Source of the DNA: an uncultured Veillonella sp.
GTDB taxonomy: Bacteria > Bacillota > Negativicutes > Veillonellales > Veillonellaceae
DNA length: 64,000 bases
NCBI GenBank assembly: GCA_902477915.1
Contig: CABSJA010000001.1
Span: 25,017-89,016 of the forward strand
Direction of reading: 5' to 3'
Position numbers and translations under genes: made by a program. Each line of letters starts with the position of its first letter. Within the stretch, counting starts at the first letter, position 1. This document shows, piece by piece, positions 17,541 through 24,452 of this stretch. The notes under the pieces are model-generated. The model searched no databases. It saw only the letters and a list, made by a program, of their open reading frames with translations, and was not told where the DNA came from.

Positions 17541-19925
17541 TTAGAATTTGTGCGTGAAGCCTGCGTTTACGCCCCAGTCTGCTTGGTAGTCACCAGACAA
17601 ACCTGTAGCAACGTCAGCAAATACGCTATTGTTGCTATTGAAGCCATAACGACCGCCGAAAGCAAGTTCAGTCCAAGTACCTTTGAGGTCTTGTTCTGTT
17701 AATTTCACAACACTGCCACTAGCGAATGCAGTTTTCACATTGCCTGTGAAAGCATGACCTGCGGCAAAGCGTGTATAGAGGTTACCATGGCCAAATTGTT
17801 TACCCAATTCAAGGCCAAGCTTACCAGAAGTGCTATTCACACCAGATTGGTTAACAGATACATTGCCTACATTGAAGTTACGACCACCGAAGTGTGTGAA
17901 GTTCAATTGTGCTTGTGGTTCTACATAGAAACCATTAGCGTATTTCAATGTTTTGCCATAGCGAACACCGATGCTATACGCATTGGATTTTGCATCGCCA
18001 GACATGGCTTCACCAATTTCATTACGTGCAGTGAAGTCATTAGATACACGACCTACTTGCGTTTCTACATGTACATATTGATCCTTACCAAAATCTTTCA
18101 AACCATAAGCGCCAACGGAGAAGGATTTAACCTTACCAGAACCATCAAATACATAGTCTTCAGAACCGCGAAGGTAGGATACTTGACCACCTACAGTCCA
18201 GCCACGGCTGATTTTAGCATCATAACCGCCTTGGATGCGTGTATAATCTGTAGCTGTATCGATACCGCTGCCAGAGTAGCTGTATTTACCGCCACCGATA
18301 CGAGCCCAAATACCAGTTGGTTCACCTTGTTGCAATACACGAGGACGATACATATCATCAGCTAATGTACGCCAAGCATTGATATTACCTACTACAGCAG
18401 AACGAATACCACGCATATGAGGTGTATCGTACGCACCACGAACAACAGGATTAGGATTTACTGGTTTAGGATCTGGAGTCACTGGTGTAACTGGTTTTGG
18501 ATCCGGAGTTACTGGTGTAACTGGTTTAGGATCCGGAGTTACAGGTGTAACTGGTTTTGGATCTGGAGTTACAGGTGTAACCGGTTTTGGATCTGGAGTT
18601 ACTGGAGTAACTGGTTTAGGATCTGGAGTTACAGGTGTAACTGGTTTAGGGTCTGGAGTTACTGGTGTAACTGGTTTTGGATCCGGAGTTACAGGTGTAA
18701 CTGGTTTAGGATCCGGAGTTACAGGCGTAACTGGTTTTGGATCTGGAGTCACTGGTGTAACTGGTTTTGGTTCTGGCACCACATAGGAGCCTTGGCCATT
18801 ACCGTCTTTCCATGTAATATCCCCTTCTTTTTGGTCTGTAGTCAATGCTTTTTGGAAGCTAGACACGATGCCTTTAGAAGCGATGGATACTGTACCAGAA
18901 AGGTTTTTTTCACCTTTTACATAGTTTTCATAATAGAATTTGTGGGCCAAGTTATCTAAAATCTTGTTTACATTGCTTTCAGAAGAAGTATCAAGATGAT
19001 CACCTGTTACATAGCCATGCACGCCAGAGCCAGCTGCAGCGGATTTCACGATGAAGTTACCGCCCTCGATATCAGCCGGATCAAGGCCGTCTTTCTTAGA
19101 ACCTGGTTTAGCATAATTTAAGCCAGTACCACTAGTCATGTCATAAATAACATTAATATGACCGTCCAATTTATTTACATGAATATCGCTACGGGAATCT
19201 TGTGCAATACGGCTGAAACCTTCGCGCGTACGAGTACCTGTGAGGTTATTAATGCTACTGCGTTCTGCTTTACCATCAATTTTGAAAGATTCCAATCCAC
19301 CCATGTAATCATGGCTCCACATGCCACCATCAAAGGTCATGTTGATTTCGCCACCCTTATCCTCTAAGGTGTTCACTGCCTTACCAGAAAATTGGTTAGG
19401 ACTATTGTGTGCGCGGCCTAGGCCGATATTGATCACAGATGGTTGCTGTTCTTGATGCGGAGGCATCATTTTATCAGATACAAGCACATCACCTTGCATA
19501 TTAAATACTTTGTGCTTTACAGTACCCGCATCATCGACACCAAGATTAATTTTACTATTATAAGCAAATGCCACTGGATATGGAGACTTCCATGGCGCAG
19601 TAGTCACGTCCATAACACCGCCATCTACTTGGATGGAACTGTTATTTAGCATGCCTGTAATGAAAGCTGGTTGACGATAGCGTTTAGGCAATTGAGATGC
19701 ATCAGGAGTATCCAAAGAGCCAATTGTAACTTGACCACCATCAGATGCGACTACACCATTAGCAGTCGTATTACCTGTACTTTCAAATTTACTATCAGCA
19801 GTAGTTGCAAAAATACGTCCATCAGAATTAATACCTGCTGCAGCCCATGTACTAGGCATAGCCGTTGTAGATGACAATAAGGTCATCATAACAGCAGACA
19901 ATAAAATCTTATTTCTACCTCTCAT
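17541..19925 (-). CDS. Classical (type Va) autotransporter with long Pro-rich linker
   Basis: This is a monomeric autotransporter of 794 aa. The start is the ATG at 19925, with GAGGTG about 7 bases upstream; the TTG at 19940 would overlap that site. A signal peptide ends near PSTWA. The passenger (about 30-400) is rich in Gly, Asn, Asp and Ser with short beta-strand repeats (SSIQVDGGVMDVT, NSKINLGVDDAG) and shows no protease motif I recognise. A tandem PKPVTPVTPD linker follows, then a C-terminal autotransporter barrel (GIWARIGGGKYSYSG, IQGGYDAK) ending in the expected terminal Phe (NAGFTHKF). It is a close paralogue of the gene at 20500-22737, especially in the barrel. It is a probable adhesin or biofilm factor. 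Confidence 0.9.
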   Translation of the reverse strand: MRGRNKILLSAVMMTLLSSTTAMPSTWAAAGINSDGRIFATTADSKFESTGNTTANGVVASDGGQVTIGSLDTPDASQLPKRYRQPAFITGMLNNSSIQVDGGVMDVTTAPWKSPYPVAFAYNSKINLGVDDAGTVKHKVFNMQGDVLVSDKMMPPHQEQQPSVINIGLGRAHNSPNQFSGKAVNTLEDKGGEINMTFDGGMWSHDYMGGLESFKIDGKAERSSINNLTGTRTREGFSRIAQDSRSDIHVNKLDGHINVIYDMTSGTGLNYAKPGSKKDGLDPADIEGGNFIVKSAAAGSGVHGYVTGDHLDTSSESNVNKILDNLAHKFYYENYVKGEKNLSGTVSIASKGIVSSFQKALTTDQKEGDITWKDGNGQGSYVVPEPKPVTPVTPDPKPVTPVTPDPKPVTPVTPDPKPVTPVTPDPKPVTPVTPDPKPVTPVTPDPKPVTPVTPDPKPVTPVTPDPKPVTPVTPDPKPVTPVTPDPKPVNPNPVVRGAYDTPHMRGIRSAVVGNINAWRTLADDMYRPRVLQQGEPTGIWARIGGGKYSYSGSGIDTATDYTRIQGGYDAKISRGWTVGGQVSYLRGSEDYVFDGSGKVKSFSVGAYGLKDFGKDQYVHVETQVGRVSNDFTARNEIGEAMSGDAKSNAYSIGVRYGKTLKYANGFYVEPQAQLNFTHFGGRNFNVGNVSVNQSGVNSTSGKLGLELGKQFGHGNLYTRFAAGHAFTGNVKTAFASGSVVKLTEQDLKGTWTELAFGGRYGFNSNNSVFADVATGLSGDYQADWGVNAGFTHKF
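18460..18780 (-). repeat. 30-bp in-frame tandem repeat (PKPVTPVTPD linker)
   Basis: Ten consecutive 30-bp units fill 18481-18780, with a partial unit on the left. They differ at only a few wobble positions. Because the unit is a multiple of three, gain or loss of units changes linker length between passenger and barrel without shifting the frame. Confidence 0.95.
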
Positions 19926-20208
19926 CCTCTTACACCTCAATCAATATTTCACATACAATACAATCACATTTGTGAAAGCTCCTTCATACTTGAATATATA
20001 TCTATGAGTTGATTTATTAGCCTTTATATACGGTAAAAGACAGATATACACTCTCATAATAAAGAAACTTTTTTCTAATACTTTTAAAATATATTTAAAA
20101 TATTACATCATTTTTAGTGAATTGTAAATGAATTGTACGCATTTATTTTAAAAATATTTAAAAATTGTCATCTGTTGGAAAATTAGTATCTATTAGATGG
20201 AAGCATAC

Positions 20209-20240
20209 AAAAAGAGGCAACAATTAATTCGCTGCCTCTT
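20209..20240 (-). terminator. Minus-strand terminator, likely end of the second autotransporter mRNA
   Basis: The stem AAGAGGCA (20212-20219) with TGCCTCTT (20233-20240) is followed on the minus strand by five T. If the mRNA of the gene ending at 20500 terminates here, its 3' UTR runs antisense through the plus-strand RNA element. Confidence 0.65.
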
Positions 20241-20279
20241 AGTAAATAATAACCATATAAAATTGTTTAATATACACTT

Positions 20280-20408
20280 GTTTATCCGTATTTGACGATA
20301 TATGATATAAACCCTATAATATAAACAGATAGCCAAGCGAGTGGTTCCGTCGGGCTCATCTCAAAGTTACAAAAAATTGATGAAATGGCCTTTCAGTTAT
20401 CCAGTTAT
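20280..20408 (+). repeat. 129-bp inverted repeat, copy 1
   Basis: The segment aligns without gaps to the reverse complement of 23016-23144, with about 15 mismatches (roughly 88% identity, hand alignment). The two copies flank the 20500-22737 autotransporter in inverted orientation. The best conserved parts are the promoter hexamers, the core AGATAGCCAAGCGAGT, CCGTCGGGCTCATCTC and TTGATGAAATGGCCTTTCAG. Confidence 0.9.
20292..20320 (+). promoter_or_regulatory. Sigma-70 type promoter of RNA element copy 1
   Basis: TTGACG (20292-20297), a 17-base spacer and a perfect TATAAT (20315-20320) predict a start near 20328. The same hexamers and spacing are kept in copy 2 although the spacer sequence differs, which suggests selection on the promoter. 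Confidence 0.75.
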
Positions 20409-20458
20409 TGAAGCCCCATGTATTAGATAGTTATATCCAATACATGGGGCTTCTTTTT
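20328..20458 (+). ncRNA. Candidate small RNA gene, copy 1
   Basis: The predicted RNA of about 130 nt starts after the promoter at 20292-20320 and ends at a strong hairpin with a T-run (20410-20458). There is no reading frame of note. It contains a conserved core and a small TGAAA/TTTCA hairpin. It points toward, and is antisense to, the downstream region of the minus-strand autotransporter at 20500. It fits no known family that I recognise. It could also be part of a mobile repeat rather than a functional RNA. Confidence 0.55.
20410..20458 (+). terminator. Intrinsic terminator, plus strand
   Basis: A 15-bp stem (GAAGCCCCATGTATT, 20410-20424, with 20439-20453) is followed on the plus strand by TTTTT. 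On the minus strand it has no U-run, although it is homologous to the terminator of the paralogous gene at 17411-17447. The RNA element seems to abut the stem exactly where that U-run would be. Confidence 0.8.
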
Positions 20459-20499
20459 ATTCTATTATTACCATATACATTTATATGGTAACCAGTATA

Positions 20500-22737
20500 T
20501 TAGAATTTATGTGTAAATCCAGCATTTACAGACCAGCCTGCTTTATAGTCGCCAGATAGACCTGTGCTAAGGTCAGCAAAGATGCTGTTATTAGCATTGA
20601 AGCCATAACGACCACCGAATGCTAGATCAGTCCAAGTACCTTTAAGGTCTTGTTTTGTATATTTTGTAGTATTGCCAGTTGTGTACGCTGTATTTACAGT
20701 GCCAGAGAAGGCATGGTTTACACCAACGCGAGTATAGATATTACCTGCGCCGAATGTTTTACCGATTTCAAGGCCAAGGCCACCTGCTGTGCTGCTCACA
20801 CCAGATTGATTTACATACATACGACCCGCATCAAAGCTATCCCCACCGAAATGAGTGTAACTCAATTGCGCTTGTGGTTCGATGTATGTACCATTTTGGA
20901 ATTTCACAGTTTTGCCGTATCGTGCACCAATTGTATAAGCATTCGCTTTCGCTTCACCAGAAAGGCTTTCACCAATTTCATTGCGAGCTGTGAAAGCATT
21001 AGAAACGCGACCTACTTGAGATTCAAGGTGAATGTATTGGTCTTTACCAAGATCTTTCACACCGTACGCACCTACAGCAAAGGCTTTTTCCTTACCAGAA
21101 CCGTTGAATACATAGTCATCGTTACCACGAAGGTAGGATACTTGACCACCTACAGTCCAGCCGCTACCTGTTTTAGCGTCATAACCGCCTTGAATGCGTG
21201 TATATGTTGTATCTGTGTCGATACCTTTTGCGGTATAGCTATATTTACCGCCCCCAACGCGAGCCCAAATGCCTGTTGGTTCGCCTTGTTGCAATACGCG
21301 TGGACGATACATATTATCTGTTAATGTTCTCCATCCGTTAATATTGCTCATAATAGCAGAACGAGCACCGCGCATATGAGGTGTATCAAAATCCCCCATG
21401 ATAACATGAATATGAGAATTACGCTCTGGTACTGGAGCTGGTTTCACTTCTGGTTTAGGAGTTGGTTTTGGTGCTGGCTTAACCTCAGGTTTTGGCGTTG
21501 GTTTAACCTCTGGTTTAGGAGTCGGAGTTGGTACCGGCTTAACCTCAGGTTTAGGAGTTGGTTTTACCTCCGGCTTAGGTTGAGGTTTTGGTACAGGTTT
21601 ATTTTCACCATATACATATTTACCTTGACCATCTTTATCCGATTGCCATGTAATATCACCCTCTTTAGCATGACCAGATGTAATTACTGTAAAACGACCA
21701 GATTCAGAACCATCGGATGCAATAGCTACTGTACCTTGAAGGTTTCTTTCACCATTAACATAGTTATGATAGTACATCTTGTGAGCCAAGTTATCTAAAA
21801 TCTTGTTCACATTAGCCTCAGAGGACATATCTAGGCCTCGTTGAGTAGTGTACACATGAGCCGCTGCACCAGGAGCTGCACTTGTAATATGAATATCACC
21901 ACCCCAGAAGGAATCTGGAGTCAAACCATTATAGGTTGTAGTCGGTGGTTTATAATCTGGATCCTCAGTATCGCCACCTTCATCATTAGGGTCGTAAATA
22001 AAGTTTACATGACCTTCCAGCTTATCTACATAGAGCTTATTATGCTCACTTTGGGTTACCATATTCGCATAGTTGCGATTCTTGGAACCTACAAGTCGAT
22101 GTACATGGCTAGGTTGCGTACCACCATCTAATGTTCCTTCATGCAAGCCGCCTTGATAGAAAAGCTCCCAAGAACCATAGTCGCCAAGGAATACATTGAT
22201 ATGACTTGGATGCTTTGCGTCTTTGTCTGCTAAGTTAAAGGCTAAACCATCCCAAAGAGATTCTTTGCCAATGATACCAATATTGATCTCAGACGCATGA
22301 TTTGGGTCGCTTTTAACGATAACATCACCTACCAAAGACAAGTCATTGCCAGTAAAATTACCTTTGTTGCCGTCTACACCAATATTAACGGTGCCACCTT
22401 GAGCCACTGCAATAGGAGTGCTTACATTGTGAACATCATAAACGCCTTCCTTAAGGCTAACCGTACTACCACCTTTGCTGCTAATGAAAGGCTTGTTATT
22501 ATAGCCAATATTAGCAACAGCTTTATCAATGCTGACTGTACTACCAGTATCTGCCTCAATGGTAGATATGTAGTTTGTCATTTCACCAGCCTTAAACTTC
22601 CCACCGTTATTTGCCGTAATATTTGCACCATTAGGTGTAGTAACTAATGTACTCCCCGCCATTGCATAGGGCACTACAGAACTAGCAATTGTCAAAGCAA
22701 TTGCTAAAGATAGGTTTGCTTTATACACACGTTTCAT
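20500..22737 (-). CDS. Classical (type Va) autotransporter, paralogue
   Basis: This is a monomeric autotransporter of 745 aa. A signal peptide (MKRVYKANLSLAIALTIASS, cleavage near AMAG) precedes a beta-rich passenger that shares the motif NKILDNLAHKMYYHNYVNGE with the paralogue at 17541-19925. A low-complexity linker of PKPEVKPTP type units (coded by about 21430-21600) follows. The C-terminal barrel (GIWARVGGGKYSYTAKG to NAGFTHKF) is nearly identical to that of the paralogue. Linker composition (Lys, Glu, Pro) differs from the Thr/Val/Asp linker of the paralogue. The gene has its own promoter and lies between inverted copies of an RNA-like element. It is a likely surface adhesin; its ligand is unknown. 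Confidence 0.9.
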   Translation of the reverse strand: MKRVYKANLSLAIALTIASSVVPYAMAGSTLVTTPNGANITANNGGKFKAGEMTNYISTIEADTGSTVSIDKAVANIGYNNKPFISSKGGSTVSLKEGVYDVHNVSTPIAVAQGGTVNIGVDGNKGNFTGNDLSLVGDVIVKSDPNHASEINIGIIGKESLWDGLAFNLADKDAKHPSHINVFLGDYGSWELFYQGGLHEGTLDGGTQPSHVHRLVGSKNRNYANMVTQSEHNKLYVDKLEGHVNFIYDPNDEGGDTEDPDYKPPTTTYNGLTPDSFWGGDIHITSAAPGAAAHVYTTQRGLDMSSEANVNKILDNLAHKMYYHNYVNGERNLQGTVAIASDGSESGRFTVITSGHAKEGDITWQSDKDGQGKYVYGENKPVPKPQPKPEVKPTPKPEVKPVPTPTPKPEVKPTPKPEVKPAPKPTPKPEVKPAPVPERNSHIHVIMGDFDTPHMRGARSAIMSNINGWRTLTDNMYRPRVLQQGEPTGIWARVGGGKYSYTAKGIDTDTTYTRIQGGYDAKTGSGWTVGGQVSYLRGNDDYVFNGSGKEKAFAVGAYGVKDLGKDQYIHLESQVGRVSNAFTARNEIGESLSGEAKANAYTIGARYGKTVKFQNGTYIEPQAQLSYTHFGGDSFDAGRMYVNQSGVSSTAGGLGLEIGKTFGAGNIYTRVGVNHAFSGTVNTAYTTGNTTKYTKQDLKGTWTDLAFGGRYGFNANNSIFADLSTGLSGDYKAGWSVNAGFTHKF

Positions 22738-22779
22738 AAAAACCCTCTCTCATTTATACACTATAAACTATTATTAAAT

Positions 22780-22825
22780 AATTTAATTATATTTAATAAT
22801 TATATTCTTGTAAATATGAGGGAAA
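22780..22825 (-). promoter_or_regulatory. Probable promoter of the 20500-22737 autotransporter
   Basis: On the minus strand TTTACA, a 17-base spacer and TATAAT lie about 45-75 bases upstream of the ATG at 22737, downstream of the terminator at 22857-22883. The gene therefore need not depend on read-through from the RNA element. Confidence 0.6.
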
Positions 22826-22856
22826 TTTGCCACATAACCAGAAAATTACCACAAGT

Positions 22857-22883
22857 AAAAAAAGCAGTAACTATAGTTACTGC
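22857..22883 (-). terminator. Intrinsic terminator of RNA element copy 2
   Basis: A self-complementary GCAGTAACTATAGTTACTGC (22864-22883) is followed on the minus strand by seven T. It separates the copy 2 RNA from the autotransporter promoter. Confidence 0.75.
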
Positions 22884-23097
22884 TAACGTATACGCATATA
22901 TATTTTTGTATATTTCTATAAATAGATTCTTATTGATTCGCTTATATGGAGCCTTTATCGCACTTGTGGCGCTTATTTGTCTTGGAAAAGACAAATAGCC
23001 CTTCGTTATCCCTAGATAATTAGGTAACTGAAAGGCCATTTCATCAATTATTTATTCTCTTGAGATGAGCCCGACGGATCTACTCGCTTGGCTATCT
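22857..23097 (-). ncRNA. Candidate small RNA gene, copy 2
   Basis: The predicted start is near 23097, after TTGACG (23132-23127), a 17-base spacer and TATAAT (23109-23104). The conserved core runs to about 23016. An internal hairpin (CTATTTGTCTT with AAGACAAATA, about 22973-22998) and the terminator at 22883-22857 follow, giving about 240 nt. It lies upstream of and in the same direction as the autotransporter, so it could be an independent RNA or a prematurely ended leader. Confidence 0.5.
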
Positions 23098-23144
23098 ATT
23101 TATATTATAGGGTTAATCTTATATATCGTCAAATACGGATAAAC
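23016..23144 (-). repeat. 129-bp inverted repeat, copy 2
   Basis: This is the partner of 20280-20408 in inverted orientation, about 88% identical without gaps. Sequences outside the repeat differ, including the terminator. A duplicated functional element or an old mobile repeat fits better than duplication of the whole flank. Confidence 0.9.
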
Positions 23145-23171
23145 GATACTATAGTACACTTATACAGACCA

Positions 23172-23198
23172 AAAGGCAGCGATCGAATCGCTGCCTTT
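23172..23198 (-). terminator. Terminator of the small exported protein gene at 23204
   Basis: The perfect 11-bp stem AAAGGCAGCGA with TCGCTGCCTTT directly follows the stop codon. T-rich ends are present on both sides, so it may work in both directions. Confidence 0.75.
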
Positions 23199-23203
23199 AT
23201 TCT

Positions 23204-23530
23204 TTATCTACGTGCCACACGCATAGCGGCCATCATACCTGGAGATTTCCATACAGATTGGCCATTGTCTGAAACGAGTTTGTTGTTATAGTAGAATACA
23301 TCTGCATTGTAATAGTTACTATCGCTAGATGTTACTTTATAGCTAAGGCCAGATGTAGTGTATACCGTAAAGTTGAGTACATCCCCTACTCTCTTTACAG
23401 AATCTTGATCTACATACCAGCTATTACCGTTATAAGTAGTAGCATACACATCGGTACGAGCTTCTACATCATGTGTATTAATACCGATCAACACAAGTAG
23501 AGCTGCTAACATATATAAGAATTTACGCAT
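23204..23530 (-). CDS. Small exported protein of unknown function
   Basis: I do not recognise this family. The start is the ATG at 23530, with GGAGG 8 bases upstream; longer frames to 23689 run through the promoter region. The 108-aa product has a signal peptide (MRKFLYMLAALLVLIGINT, cleavage after VEA) and a beta-rich domain rich in Tyr, Asn and Asp (YNGNSWYVDQDSVKR). It has no Cys and no membrane segment after the signal. An extended -10 (TGGTATAAT) lies about 45 bases upstream. A small periplasmic or surface protein is likely. Confidence 0.7.
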   Translation of the reverse strand: MRKFLYMLAALLVLIGINTHDVEARTDVYATTYNGNSWYVDQDSVKRVGDVLNFTVYTTSGLSYKVTSSDSNYYNADVFYYNNKLVSDNGQSVWKSPGMMAAMRVARR

Positions 23531-23838
23531 TAGAATTACCTCCGTTTTATCGTTGGAATACTTGTTTATTATACCAAAAAACGGTGAAATTCGCATTAAA
23601 ATGGCAACTTCTGAGCCAACTATTATCGGCTGCTCAATATACAATACAATACGTTTCATAACAGATTTGTTATATAAGAGAACATTCAATCCCTATTTCT
23701 TATCTTCGTATATCTAATAAAGATATTATAGGTTGATCTAAATTTAGTATCCCATCAATTTGATTTCTACATAAAAGAAGGTATCAACTGCCGTTGATAC
23801 CTTCTTTTAATTCCACTATATAGCTATTAAGAATTATC
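23531..23838. other. Spacer with promoter and terminator only
   Basis: It holds the promoter of the gene starting at 23530 (extended -10 TGGTATAAT) and the terminator of the next gene (23773-23808). Nothing else was seen. Confidence 0.6.
23773..23808 (-). terminator. Terminator of the 23839-24249 gene
   Basis: A perfect 15-bp stem (AAAAGAAGGTATCAA with TTGATACCTTCTTTT) carries A and T tails inside the arms and lies 31 bases after the stop codon. Confidence 0.85.
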
Positions 23839-24249
23839 TTAATATACTAGTTCTCCATTAAATGTACGATATTCATCACCAATTTTTGTTAAATCCTTCA
23901 CAAGTAACCTTGAACTTTGATGGTCTAACTTCATAACTAATGTATATCCGATGGATTTAGCCTTATGTATTACTTCACCAAGAAAATTAACAATGTTAAA
24001 GAATATCTCCTGAGGAGTACAATCTAAACATTTTAATAAAGAATCATCTTCCTTTAATCTAATACTATATACAGTTTCTCGATCGTCTTCCAACGTAAAA
24101 TTCAATAAAACAGAAGTTGTCTCTACATCATAATCCAAATGATATGTATTAAGACGACCGCGCACTATAGCTTTATTATCATCTAAAATATTTGTAATTT
24201 CAAGCTCTATAGGCCTATTCTTATCAACTGAAAGTACATATTTTTTCAT
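23839..24249 (-). CDS. Hypothetical cytoplasmic protein
   Basis: This is a 136-aa protein from the ATG at 24249 (GGGAG upstream; the frame to 24270 is less likely). It has no signal peptide or membrane segment and mixed alpha/beta composition with many Asp, Glu and Leu (YVLSVDKNRPIELEITNIL, LNFTLEDDRETVYSIRLKED). I recognise no motif. It sits alone between the adhesin island and the polysaccharide locus, with its own terminator. The function is unknown. Confidence 0.65.
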   Translation of the reverse strand: MKKYVLSVDKNRPIELEITNILDDNKAIVRGRLNTYHLDYDVETTSVLLNFTLEDDRETVYSIRLKEDDSLLKCLDCTPQEIFFNIVNFLGEVIHKAKSIGYTLVMKLDHQSSRLLVKDLTKIGDEYRTFNGELVY

Positions 24250-24452
24250 AATTAAAATCTCCCAAACCAATATATTAACTAATGTAGTCCCCTAGAAATG
24301 AATACTCCCAATATATTCATTCTATAATATTTTGCTATACAAATTATAACTAATTATGAGATAGAAAAGCCATAAACTATATATCAAATATATTCGATAT
24401 ATTTTAAATATTAGTTACAATATACACATTATACTTTATTTAGAATAACCCC

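Larger units (their letters stand above)
19926..20499. other. Spacer between the two classical autotransporters
   Basis: This spacer holds the promoter region of the gene starting at 19925, a minus-strand terminator at 20209-20240, and a plus-strand candidate RNA gene at about 20292-20458 (separate entries). No protein gene is seen. Confidence 0.7.
22738..23203. other. Leader region of the second classical autotransporter
   Basis: This 466-base region carries RNA element copy 2 with its own promoter and terminator, followed by a separate promoter for the autotransporter gene. I see no protein gene. Confidence 0.7.

Noticed and set aside
18481..18780. Regular 30-bp repeats considered as a CRISPR array
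   Set aside because: The units abut without spacers and code for an in-frame PKPVTPVTPD linker; no cas genes are present.
20410..20453. Hairpin considered as the normal terminator of the minus-strand autotransporter at 20500
   Set aside because: On the minus strand no U-run follows; the U-run is on the plus side. It is homologous to the paralogue's terminator but seems to have lost its minus-strand tail.
20280..23144. 129-bp inverted repeats considered as the ends of an insertion sequence
   Set aside because: No transposase, no visible target duplications, and the enclosed gene is an autotransporter; the repeats look like RNA genes with promoters and terminators.
23531..23689. Longer start for the small exported protein
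   Set aside because: It would bury the signal peptide and read through a promoter-like extended -10; GGAGG sits before the ATG at 23530.
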